Below are positions 18,312 to 25,914 of a stretch of 64,000 nt of DNA, in pieces. The DNA is taken from contig NZ_JAEULZ010000049.1 in the NCBI RefSeq assembly GCF_016793485.1, forward strand, positions 1-64,000, given 5' to 3'. The first letter of the stretch is position 1; every line of letters starts with the position of its first letter. Below the pieces are notes generated by a model. It ran no database searches. It was not told the origin of the DNA and saw nothing but the letters and a program-made list of their open reading frames with translations. The DNA is from Mesorhizobium sp. (GTDB taxonomy: Bacteria > Pseudomonadota > Alphaproteobacteria > Rhizobiales > Rhizobiaceae). The position numbers and the translations under genes are program-made.

Positions 18312-18766
18312 CTGCGACCTCCGCGATGCGGAAGCCGCGACGCCGGCCGCAGATTGTTGTCGCGAACAACGTCGAACTGTTCGAAAGCCCCCCGCGCGCC
18401 AAAGGCGATCACCAGATAGGCGACGACAGCCACAACAAGCGATATCAGGCCTAGTCCGACAGGAAGGAATATGCGCGCGCCGAGACCCGGCGGGCCGACG
18501 AGAACCGCCAGTAACAAGGCGAGCAACGCTGCAGCGAAAGCGACGATCCCGAGAGCCCTCTCGCCCGTTGTGAAGCCTTTCCCGAGGACAGCGTTTGCGA
18601 TGATATGGGCGACGAAGGCTGCGATGATGACGGCAAACCCCGAGAATATCCACCAGTCTCCGCCGGACGACAGCCCCCTGTGGAGCAACGTCGCCGCGAC
18701 GAAGGCCGAGGGCGTCCAGATCGCCATGACCAGCGCATGCCGATCGAGTCGGTCATAGGGTTTCAT
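18308..18766 (-). CDS. small four-helix membrane protein paired with the SSS symporter
   Basis: A 152-residue hydrophobic protein with four predicted helices (about residues 11-32, 37-62, 70-94, 98-122) and a short basic, Arg-rich tail. I do not recognise the family. Its stop overlaps the symporter start, so the two are translationally coupled, as are the small accessory subunits that precede some SSS transporters (DUF4212/DUF485 types are shorter, with two helices). A symporter subunit is the simplest reading (inference). It begins 24 bases after the flotillin-like gene. Confidence 0.75.
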   Translation of the reverse strand: MKPYDRLDRHALVMAIWTPSAFVAATLLHRGLSSGGDWWIFSGFAVIIAAFVAHIIANAVLGKGFTTGERALGIVAFAAALLALLLAVLVGPPGLGARIFLPVGLGLISLVVAVVAYLVIAFGARGAFEQFDVVRDNNLRPASRLPHRGGRR

Positions 18767-18790
18767 TCAGGTTCGCCGCGTGCTTGCCGC

Positions 18791-20977
18791 TCAGTCGTCG
18801 CTGTCCTTGTCGTCGGGCTTGGGCGGAAAGTTCTTGAACTGCATTCCGCCCGCAGCGCCGAGGTTCTTCAGCGGCAATCCGATCTCTTCCATAAGGCCAT
18901 CCACGAACGCCACCTGCGTGCGATACTTCATGGCGGAATTCACCACCTGGTCGGAAATGTTTCCGCCGCCACCACCGCCGGAGCCGCTCTCCGACGGACT
19001 GTTGAGGCCGGGCAAGCCATCGACCTGCAGGATCTTGATGGAGTCGATATTCTCCATCGGCTTGACCTGCTCGCGGATGATCTCCGGCAGACGGGTGACC
19101 ACGCCTTCGAGGATCGCGCTGCGCCGGCTTTCCTCGCTGCGCACGTTCTCCGCCTCGTTGAGCTTGCGATTGCCGCCTGAATCGACCTCGTAGCGGAACT
19201 CGGCTGCCTTCGCCTCGGCGATCTCCGCTTCGGCGCGAAGCTCGCTCGCCGTCTTTTCGGCTTCCGACTGCTTGACCACGCGGATCGCGTCGCGCTCCGC
19301 ACGCGCCGTCGCGTCGATGATCTCGACGGTCTTCGAGCGGTTAGCCTTTTCCTCGGCGCGGGATGTCTCAATCTTCTCCTGCGTCAAAGCAAGCTTGCGC
19401 TGCGCCTCAGCCTCGTTGGTCCGCACAACTGCCTCGTCGATCGCCTTGTTGACCACGGCGATGAGGCGTTCCTTGTCGGCGATCTCGATTTCCATCGCCT
19501 GTTCGATCTCGAAGCGCTCGATGTATTTGCGTGCAGCGATCCGCAGTTCCTCGATCTCGCGTTCGGCGACGACGCGCGCGTCTTCGACCTCGCGGAAGCT
19601 CGCGGTCTCGGCCAGCTTGATCTTGTGCTGGCGGTTGATTTCGCGCGAGCGGATTTCCTCTTCGGTCTTGAGGCGCTCGTTTTCAACAGCGAGCTTCTTG
19701 GTCAGTGCCGCGCGCTCGGTCTCGGCCTTCGCCTTCTCGCTGGAAACCTTGATCTCCTTCTCGCGCTCCACGCTGGCGAGTTCGACCAGCTTGCCGGTCT
19801 GGATGCGTGCAGTCTCCACATCCTGCTGCGTCGCAAGGCGTGCGCTCTCAACCTCACCGTCGGCCTTGGTCTCGTGCAGAGCGATCTGCTGACGCGACGC
19901 GATCTGCGCTTCACGGATTTCGTGCTCACGCTGGATGCGCTCAGCCTCGACCTGCTGGCGGGCCTGGATACGCTCGTTCTCGATACGCGTCTTGGACGTG
20001 ATCTCGGTCAGTTCAGTATCGCGCTGGCGTTCGATCTCAAGCGCCTTCACGTCATTCTCGGCACGGATTCTCTCCTCGTCGATCGCACGTCCCTTGGCAA
20101 TCAGAACGCGCTCAGACTCTTCCTCGGCCTTCGTGCGCGACTGTGTGATGGCGATCTGCGATGTCGCACGCTCGGCCTCGATGACCGCCGCCTGCTGCGC
20201 CTTCTTGGTCTCGATGTCGCGCGCCTGCTCGATCCGGACATATTCGAGATCGCGGTCGATTTCGATCACGCGCTGCTCGGCCTCGAAGTCGCGCAGCTTG
20301 ATCTGTACCTTGGTCTCGTTCTCGATCTGATTGCGCAGCTTGCGACGCTCTTCCGTCTCCTTGACGATCAGCGTCAGGCCCTCGGCGTCGAAATGGTTGG
20401 ACGGGTCGAAGACGGAAATATCCGCCTGGTTCAGCGAGGTCAGCGCCGCTGTTTCCAATTCAAGCCCGTTCATGGCCAGAACGCCGGTCACAAGTTCGGA
20501 CACCTGCTTGATGAAGGACGCACGGTTTTCGTGGATCTCGTTCATGGTCATGGTTGCAGTGACGGAAGCCATCGCATCGACCAGACGACCCTGGATCACT
20601 TCCTTCAGGGCGACGGGATCCTGGGTGCGGGCGCCCAGCGTACGGGCGGCGGTCGAGACGCCCTCTGTCGAGGCGATCACGCGCACGAAGAACTCGGTGG
20701 TAATGTCGACCCGCATCTTGTTCTTGGTGATGAGCGACTGCTCGCCCTGGCGGCGAACCTCAATCGGAACGGCGTTCATGTTCACGACGGTAATGTCGTG
20801 GATGATCGGGATCACCAGCGCGCCGCCGCCCATGACGACACGCTCGCCGCCCGAGCCCGTGCGAACGAAGCTTTGATCCTTCGATGAGTGGCGATACAGC
20901 CAGTGCAGCAGGTAGACGCCCACTGCGATCAGGATCGTCAAAAGTATGATGATGGCGATGATGTCGGCACCGGTCAT
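18791..20977 (-). CDS. flotillin/SPFH-domain protein with long coiled coil
   Basis: A 728-residue membrane-anchored scaffold. One N-terminal helix (about residues 5-27) is followed by the SPFH/band-7 domain (about 40-210; TTEFFVRVIASTEGVSTAAR), then some 400 residues of Glu/Arg/Ala-rich heptads with repeated EAERIQ- and EVESARL-type units, and a Gly-rich loop near 675 before an acidic tail. Bacterial flotillins (FloT/YqiK type) organise lipid microdomains and gather membrane proteins. Spacing is 33 bases after the opsin-like gene and 24 before the small membrane protein, all on one strand. It probably clusters the membrane proteins of this operon (inference). There is no NfeD partner here, although flotillin genes are often paired with one. 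Confidence 0.9.
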   Translation of the reverse strand: MTGADIIAIIILLTILIAVGVYLLHWLYRHSSKDQSFVRTGSGGERVVMGGGALVIPIIHDITVVNMNAVPIEVRRQGEQSLITKNKMRVDITTEFFVRVIASTEGVSTAARTLGARTQDPVALKEVIQGRLVDAMASVTATMTMNEIHENRASFIKQVSELVTGVLAMNGLELETAALTSLNQADISVFDPSNHFDAEGLTLIVKETEERRKLRNQIENETKVQIKLRDFEAEQRVIEIDRDLEYVRIEQARDIETKKAQQAAVIEAERATSQIAITQSRTKAEEESERVLIAKGRAIDEERIRAENDVKALEIERQRDTELTEITSKTRIENERIQARQQVEAERIQREHEIREAQIASRQQIALHETKADGEVESARLATQQDVETARIQTGKLVELASVEREKEIKVSSEKAKAETERAALTKKLAVENERLKTEEEIRSREINRQHKIKLAETASFREVEDARVVAEREIEELRIAARKYIERFEIEQAMEIEIADKERLIAVVNKAIDEAVVRTNEAEAQRKLALTQEKIETSRAEEKANRSKTVEIIDATARAERDAIRVVKQSEAEKTASELRAEAEIAEAKAAEFRYEVDSGGNRKLNEAENVRSEESRRSAILEGVVTRLPEIIREQVKPMENIDSIKILQVDGLPGLNSPSESGSGGGGGGNISDQVVNSAMKYRTQVAFVDGLMEEIGLPLKNLGAAGGMQFKNFPPKPDDKDSDD

Positions 20978-21009
20978 GATTTGGGTTCCTTCCTTAGCGC
21001 CGGGGACTA

Positions 21010-21699
21010 TCAGTACCGGTCCTGGCCGGCGACAGCCAGGACGATCAGCGACGGGATGATGAGATTCACGATGTCAAAAACGCTGTAGAGAACGATGATC
21101 GACGGCGCCTGTCCGACACCGATGACGACATCGACGAAATGCAGGATCGGGTAGACGGCCCATCCCAGCGTGAAGAGAAGCCTGATCCAGAAATAGCCGA
21201 AGCGGACCGGCCGCGATGACTTGCGAACGGCCTCAGGCATGGCGCCGAAATACATCTCGCCAAGGATATAGAGCCAGAAGCCAATCGAGATCAGCACGCC
21301 GAGCGTCGGATTGAAGAAGCCGGCGTCGCCAAGCCATCGCCCGAAGACCATCAGCAGCGAAGCGCCCACCAGACGCCAGAAGACGCCGACCGGAACCGGG
21401 CCTTGCGTGCGCGCAAAGAAGTAGACGGCCGCAATCTGGAGCGGATGCACCGTGTACCAAGCCGAGAAACGGACGCCTGCGCTTGCCGCTCCCGAAGTCA
21501 GCCAATACCCGGTCGCGCCGGCATAATAGATCGATGTGACGAGGCACGCCGCCCCGACCAGTGCCGTCGGCACCCTCCAGCGTTCATTGGACCAGCTCAG
21601 GCCGACAAAGCAGAGGACCGCAGCAGCCAGGCTCATCAGCGCCAGCCCGGTCAGCGAGGTCGATACGACATCCTTGGACGTATAGAGGGTGGTGAACAT
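21010..21699 (-). CDS. microbial-rhodopsin homologue lacking the retinal-binding lysine
   Basis: A 229-residue protein with seven hydrophobic helices. Helix E has FWLYILGEMYFG and helix F GWAVYPILHF, matching proteorhodopsin AWVYMIYELWAG and GWAIYPVGYF. In helix C, VRFSAWYTVHPL keeps R77, W81 and P86, but the proton-acceptor Asp is A80 and the donor carboxylate is also Ala. In helix G, proteorhodopsin has DFVNKI; here it is DIVNLI, so D209 is kept and the Schiff-base Lys is L213. There is no Lys anywhere in helix G. It cannot form a retinal Schiff base at the usual site and no beta-carotene cleavage gene is nearby. ATG 21699 has AAGGAA 5 bases upstream; GTG 21702 is the alternative. The gene lies between a permease and a flotillin gene in one operon. 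Function unknown: receptor, chaperone or transport accessory are options. Confidence 0.82.
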   Translation of the reverse strand: MFTTLYTSKDVVSTSLTGLALMSLAAAVLCFVGLSWSNERWRVPTALVGAACLVTSIYYAGATGYWLTSGAASAGVRFSAWYTVHPLQIAAVYFFARTQGPVPVGVFWRLVGASLLMVFGRWLGDAGFFNPTLGVLISIGFWLYILGEMYFGAMPEAVRKSSRPVRFGYFWIRLLFTLGWAVYPILHFVDVVIGVGQAPSIIVLYSVFDIVNLIIPSLIVLAVAGQDRY

Positions 21700-21708
21700 C
21701 ACATTTCC

Positions 21709-23121
21709 TTAGACAGTAGACCGGATGTGCGGCGAACGGCCGTACAGGGCGACCATGGGAAGGATCAGCAAGCCGAAGATGAACTGCTGCCACTCGTACT
21801 GGAGACCGATGCCCAGCAGGAAAGACGTAAGGACCTGTAGAACGAGGACGCCGATGGCGGTGAAACCGTAACCGCCATTGCCGCCGAGCAGAGACGTTCC
21901 GCCAATGACGACGGCGGCCAGCGTCGTGAAGAGATAGGGATCGCCCACGCCGATGAACGCTCCACCCGACCAGCCTAGCAGCAAAGAGCCGGTGAGCGCG
22001 GCGAACACGCCGGAGATGACGTAGCATGCGACCCAGTATTTGAACTCGCTGACGCCGATCAGGCTCGCCGAGCGGCGATTTCCGCCGAGCGCATAGAGAT
22101 TGCGGCCCCATGACGTGATCCTGAGGCCGACGATGAGGATGATCGCAAGGACGACCCAGATGATGATGGTCGGCGGGAATGGCAGGCCGAAAAAACGGCC
22201 GTTCATGGCGGCGAGGTTGGCAAGCCATGGCGGCACCGTGCCGAACACGTTGCCCGCATACTGCGAGCCGATAGAGGTCATGATCTGGGTGAAGCCCGCC
22301 ACGGCGAAGCCGGTGCCAAGCGTAACGATCAGCGCCTGCCCCTGCAGGCGGAAGCTCATGATGCCGTTCAGCAGCCCGATGATGCCGCCCAGCACCAATA
22401 TGAAGCCGAAGGCGACATAGGACGGAACGCCGACCGTTATCAGGAACAGCAGAGCGATGTTGGACGAGCCAATGACGAAGGGGATCGACAAGTCCAGCCC
22501 GCCCAGCAGCGCCACCATCGTCTGGCCGATCGATGCAATGCCGAGGAATGCTGCGAAAAGCAGGATCGCGCGGATGTTGGATGCTGAGAGGAAGCCTTCG
22601 ATCGAGAAGGCAGAGATGACGATCAGCGCAAACAGCACAATAAGGCCGATGAAAGCGCTGCGGCCCGCCGCGAAGTAGCCGGATATCTTGAACGCGAAAA
22701 CGAGGATGAGCTCGAGGATCAGGAACGCGATGAGGTTCTTGATCGACCGGAATTCGGGAACGCCCGCCGTGATCAGCAGATACAGGATCAGCAGGCCGGC
22801 CATGGCAATGATCATGACGCGGTTGTTCTGCCACAGGCCCCTGACGTGGCCGGCCTCTGCTTCGACTTCGCCCTGAGAGCCGGTCGCATCGCGCGCCTCG
22901 AAGACGACCGCGATGTAGTTCAGAAGGATGAACAGCACCGCTGCAAGCAGCACGGTAAAGAGAATGACCTCCTGCGCGGCAAGCCTGCCCTGCGAGAAGC
23001 CGACGCCGAGCCCGATCGCCGCCACTATGAGTGATAGAACGATGTTGAGCCATACGAGCGCGACCGATTTCGGGATCGGCAGCAGCGCGAAACGGGCGCG
23101 TTCGATCTGAGGCTCGCTCAT
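21709..23121 (-). CDS. ABC importer permease, ribose type (RbsC-like)
   Basis: A 470-residue inner-membrane permease, longer than the usual 320-350 because of an extra N-terminal portion with two helices. The BPD_transp_2 core shows ALLGGLDLSIPFVIGSSNIA and GGTSLLGGNGGYGFTAIG, equivalents of the GxDLSVGS and GG.S..GG motifs of sugar permeases. It overlaps the preceding permease gene by 4 bases and ends 9 bases before the opsin-like gene, so the two are almost certainly on one mRNA. Confidence 0.9.
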   Translation of the reverse strand: MSEPQIERARFALLPIPKSVALVWLNIVLSLIVAAIGLGVGFSQGRLAAQEVILFTVLLAAVLFILLNYIAVVFEARDATGSQGEVEAEAGHVRGLWQNNRVMIIAMAGLLILYLLITAGVPEFRSIKNLIAFLILELILVFAFKISGYFAAGRSAFIGLIVLFALIVISAFSIEGFLSASNIRAILLFAAFLGIASIGQTMVALLGGLDLSIPFVIGSSNIALLFLITVGVPSYVAFGFILVLGGIIGLLNGIMSFRLQGQALIVTLGTGFAVAGFTQIMTSIGSQYAGNVFGTVPPWLANLAAMNGRFFGLPFPPTIIIWVVLAIILIVGLRITSWGRNLYALGGNRRSASLIGVSEFKYWVACYVISGVFAALTGSLLLGWSGGAFIGVGDPYLFTTLAAVVIGGTSLLGGNGGYGFTAIGVLVLQVLTSFLLGIGLQYEWQQFIFGLLILPMVALYGRSPHIRSTV

Positions 23122-24461
23122 GAGCCCCTCCCGAACAGGTGGAATTCAGGCTGGATGATCGCGGCTGCGAACAGCGCAACGATCAAAACCGCAACGACAA
23201 CGTAGAGGAACAGGCTCATCCTCCGCGCGCCCGCATCGGCATTGATCAGCCTGGCGGTTGCAACGAAGACGATTGCGGCCAGTCCGACGAGAAGGGCTAT
23301 GCCTTGGACGGAGTTGAAGAATTGTCCCGTCCCACTGCCGCCGAAACGAGCTGGCGGTATCAGGAAATAACGATCGGTCAGTGCGCCCGACACGAGTTGA
23401 TGCTCCGTGCCGCCATAGGTGCCGCTCGTCGCCACGTGTAGCATGATGCCGAGGACGACCAACCCGAGCACGAGGAACGCGCTCCAGGGGGATATGAAGC
23501 TCACATAACGCGAGATGACCGGGACAAGCAGCGTCAGGAGAAGCGACAGGACGAGAATGATCCCATAGACCATCTGCGTCATGAAGGCCTGGATAGCGCC
23601 GAAATTGAAGGTCGCCAGGACATAGCCAATGAGCCAGAGGCTCACCGCGCCCATCAGCGCACCTGTGGCTCCGCCACGACCGCCTGACAAGGCAACGCCG
23701 CCGAGAACCAGCGCGGTCACCGCCGTCAGGGTCATGTTCTGGCCCTGCGTGGGATCACCGGACGAGATCAGAGCCGTGTAGCAAAGCGCGCCGAGCGCAA
23801 CATAAATACCTGCAATCAGATGCGCGCCGATGCGCACGATGTCCGTCTTCACGCCCGACGTCCAGGCCGCGCGCTCGTCGTAGCCCATCATCTTGAGGTT
23901 GGAATAGAACGTCGTTGCCGTGAAGAGATACCAGCCCGCAGTCGCCAGCACGATAATCAGCAGGACCGGCGAGAAGATGCTGGTGCCGCTGCCCCAGCTC
24001 ATCATGAATTCGGGAGCCGAGCCGCCGGGGCGCGGCAAGATCACAAGGTTGATGCCGGTGAGCGCCAGGAAGCCGGAGAGCGCGACGATGATCGGCTGCA
24101 CCCTGACGAAGATGATGATCAGCGCGAACAGCAATTGATAGGCCATACCCAGGCCGATGGCGACGATGAAAGTCGCGATGGGGCTGGCGAGATATCCGGC
24201 CGTGCTGAGCTTGACGACGACAACGTTGATGAAGGCAAGCAGCGGACCAACCGCAAGGTCCACCGTACCCCGCCCGGCGACAGCCAGTACCATCAGGGCA
24301 TAGGTCGCCATGATCAGCGGCGCGGCGACGATTATCGCGCTGCCGATTCCCGCCGGCGTCACCAGGCTCGGTCCACGGATCACGGCTGTCGAAAGCAACA
24401 CCGCGATCAGCGCGATCGGAACCAGAAGGTACGCGTTCGAGGACGAAGAGGACTTTGCCAT
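23118..24461 (-). CDS. ABC importer permease, ribose type (RbsC-like)
   Basis: A 447-residue permease of the BPD_transp_2 family, again longer than typical. Conserved parts are VAGRGTVDLAVGPLLAFINV and VLGGVALSGGRGGATGALMG. It should pair with the product of the next gene as a heterodimeric channel. About 66 bases separate it from the alpha/beta hydrolase gene upstream; the ribosome site is weak. The carrier class normally moves sugars, AI-2 or purines, but here the co-encoded hydrolase, PEBP domain and possible SCP2-like protein argue for a less polar ligand (inference). Confidence 0.9.
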   Translation of the reverse strand: MAKSSSSSNAYLLVPIALIAVLLSTAVIRGPSLVTPAGIGSAIIVAAPLIMATYALMVLAVAGRGTVDLAVGPLLAFINVVVVKLSTAGYLASPIATFIVAIGLGMAYQLLFALIIIFVRVQPIIVALSGFLALTGINLVILPRPGGSAPEFMMSWGSGTSIFSPVLLIIVLATAGWYLFTATTFYSNLKMMGYDERAAWTSGVKTDIVRIGAHLIAGIYVALGALCYTALISSGDPTQGQNMTLTAVTALVLGGVALSGGRGGATGALMGAVSLWLIGYVLATFNFGAIQAFMTQMVYGIILVLSLLLTLLVPVISRYVSFISPWSAFLVLGLVVLGIMLHVATSGTYGGTEHQLVSGALTDRYFLIPPARFGGSGTGQFFNSVQGIALLVGLAAIVFVATARLINADAGARRMSLFLYVVVAVLIVALFAAAIIQPEFHLFGRGS

Positions 24462-24527
24462 ACTCTATTTCGTTTTGTTTCCCGCCCCGGGCCTGACAGC
24501 GGCCGGGAGCGGGAAGCGTTCAAAATG

Positions 24528-25481
24528 CTAGAGATCGATGACGCGGCGATCCGACGAACGTTCGCCACGGCTGCCCGATGCTGCGCCTTCCTGCCGACGC
24601 GGCGACCAGTCGCGCGCGTTTCCACCGCGGCGCTTCGGATCGTTCTGGATGATCTTGCGCAAGATCGGCATGATCACCTCCTTGAACTTCTCCGGGTCTT
24701 CCGACGTCGGGAAATGCCCGCCACCGAAGATCACGCATTCGGAGTTCTTCACCTTTTCGGCGGTGCGCTGGGTCATCTCCGGCGTACAAGCGAAATCGTA
24801 CTCGCCGGTGAGGAAATAGACCGGAACCTTGCCCGAGATCTTGTGAACCTTGTCGCGGAAATCGGAATCGACCGAGTAGAAATACAGGTCGCCCTTGAAG
24901 ATGCCGGGGCCGCCCTGCGCGTAGTACCACCAGGTCTCCCAGCGGTACTCGTCCGGGCTGTCAGGCGCCATCAGGCCGAACACCGACGTCGCCACTGCCT
25001 CGCCGCCATGGATGTGCGGATGATGCAGGGGATCGATGTGCCAGCCCGGCGAGTGGTCGCAGCCTTCCAGCGAGATCAGCGCCGAATACTCGTTCTCGTA
25101 GCGAAGCGCGAGGTCGAGGCAGATGTTGCCACCCATCGACTGGCCCATGACGACAGGCTTGTCGAGTTCGAGTGCACGGCAGAACTCGAGGATGAACTCC
25201 GAATAGAAGTTCGTCGTCAGCTTGTATTCTTCCTCTTCCAGATGCCAACCGGCCGGCGGCAGCGACTTGCCGTGGCGCGGAAGGTCAAACGCGATGACGC
25301 GGAAGTTCGCGGTGATGTCGGTGTCGTTGAGCTGGTGGCGGTATTCGCGGCCGTCAGCGCCTGCGGTGTGCAGGCACACCAGCGGAATGCCCTCGCCGGC
25401 TTCTTCGTAGTAGGTCCGATAGGTCTTGCCCTGGCAGGTGACATAGACGTAGCGGCCCACGATCTGATCGTGTTTGTTCAT
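24528..25481 (-). CDS. alpha/beta-fold hydrolase
   Basis: A 317-residue serine hydrolase. The nucleophile elbow is GQSMGG with S115, the acid residue is probably in TGEYDFACTPE (about 230), and the His is in FGGGHFPTSEDP (about 265). The oxyanion strand LHTAGADGREY replaces the usual HG motif. No signal peptide, so it acts in the cytosol. AAGGAGAG lies 7 bases upstream of the ATG. The C-terminus (after about 285) is basic and low-complexity. It probably hydrolyses an ester, lactone or C-C bond in the imported compound; its place between the transport genes suggests the first catabolic step. Confidence 0.88.
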   Translation of the reverse strand: MNKHDQIVGRYVYVTCQGKTYRTYYEEAGEGIPLVCLHTAGADGREYRHQLNDTDITANFRVIAFDLPRHGKSLPPAGWHLEEEEYKLTTNFYSEFILEFCRALELDKPVVMGQSMGGNICLDLALRYENEYSALISLEGCDHSPGWHIDPLHHPHIHGGEAVATSVFGLMAPDSPDEYRWETWWYYAQGGPGIFKGDLYFYSVDSDFRDKVHKISGKVPVYFLTGEYDFACTPEMTQRTAEKVKNSECVIFGGGHFPTSEDPEKFKEVIMPILRKIIQNDPKRRGGNARDWSPRRQEGAASGSRGERSSDRRVIDL

Positions 25482-25493
25482 CGCTCGCTCTCC

Positions 25494-25898
25494 TTAAACT
25501 TCGCGCATCAGGGACAGCATCCAGTGCATGGCCCGCATGTTCTGCCAGAAGGTCAGCTGGTTGCCTTCGATCCGAAGCTGCTTGTGTAGAGGATGCGCCA
25601 TGGCCCAGATGTCGTTGAACATGGGCGGCGGCGTCTTCTGGCTGAATTTCGACCATGCCGACGACGGGGCGCGCAGGGCGAATTCATAGCCGAAGTCCGA
25701 AGGCTCAAGACCTTCCGAGATCTTGGCGACCTTGCCTTCGCGCATGTGCAGGAGATAGTCGACGTCATCGACGCCGAGCACGAACCTTGCATTGAAGAAA
25801 CGGCCAAGCTTGGGCATGACGCGGTCTTCATTGACCCGGCGTGCCCATCGCTCGATCCATTCCAGATCGATGGATTTTCTGCTGCCATATTTGCTCAT
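25494..25898 (-). CDS. small protein, possibly SCP2-like lipid carrier
   Basis: A 134-residue soluble protein with no signal peptide. The pattern of a beta-strand with dG turn (YLLHMREGKVAKI), a central helix region with FALRAPSSAWSKF, and a C-terminal LRIEGNQLTFWQNMRAM resembles the sterol-carrier-protein-2 fold seen in small bacterial lipid-binding proteins. This is a by-eye resemblance, not a firm family call. AGGAG lies before the ATG; the gene sits 12 bases ahead of the hydrolase and 16 after the ATPase gene. A role handing a hydrophobic substrate to the hydrolase would fit (inference). Confidence 0.7.
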   Translation of the reverse strand: MSKYGSRKSIDLEWIERWARRVNEDRVMPKLGRFFNARFVLGVDDVDYLLHMREGKVAKISEGLEPSDFGYEFALRAPSSAWSKFSQKTPPPMFNDIWAMAHPLHKQLRIEGNQLTFWQNMRAMHWMLSLMREV

Positions 25899-25914
25899 CT
25901 TCTTCTCCTGTCGT

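Noticed and set aside
16810-18402. 530-residue minus-strand frame overlapping the symporter
   Set aside because: Arg/Ala-rich with no motifs, whereas the overlapping frame is a clear SSS transporter.
19625-20887. 420-residue frame antisense to the flotillin gene, Leu/Asp-rich
   Set aside because: The apparent repetitiveness is the mirror image of the coiled-coil codons of the flotillin gene, not a repeat protein.
18940-20977. Tandem DNA repeats or CRISPR-like array within the flotillin gene
   Set aside because: The recurring units are degenerate heptad codons with varied sequence and no spacers.
21010-21699. Calling the seven-helix protein a functional proton pump or sensory rhodopsin
   Set aside because: The Schiff-base Lys and both proton-relay carboxylates are missing and no retinal-synthesis gene is present.
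23820-25589. 589-residue open frame on the plus strand
   Set aside because: Antisense to the permease and hydrolase genes with recognisable motifs on the other strand; composition typical of a shadow frame.
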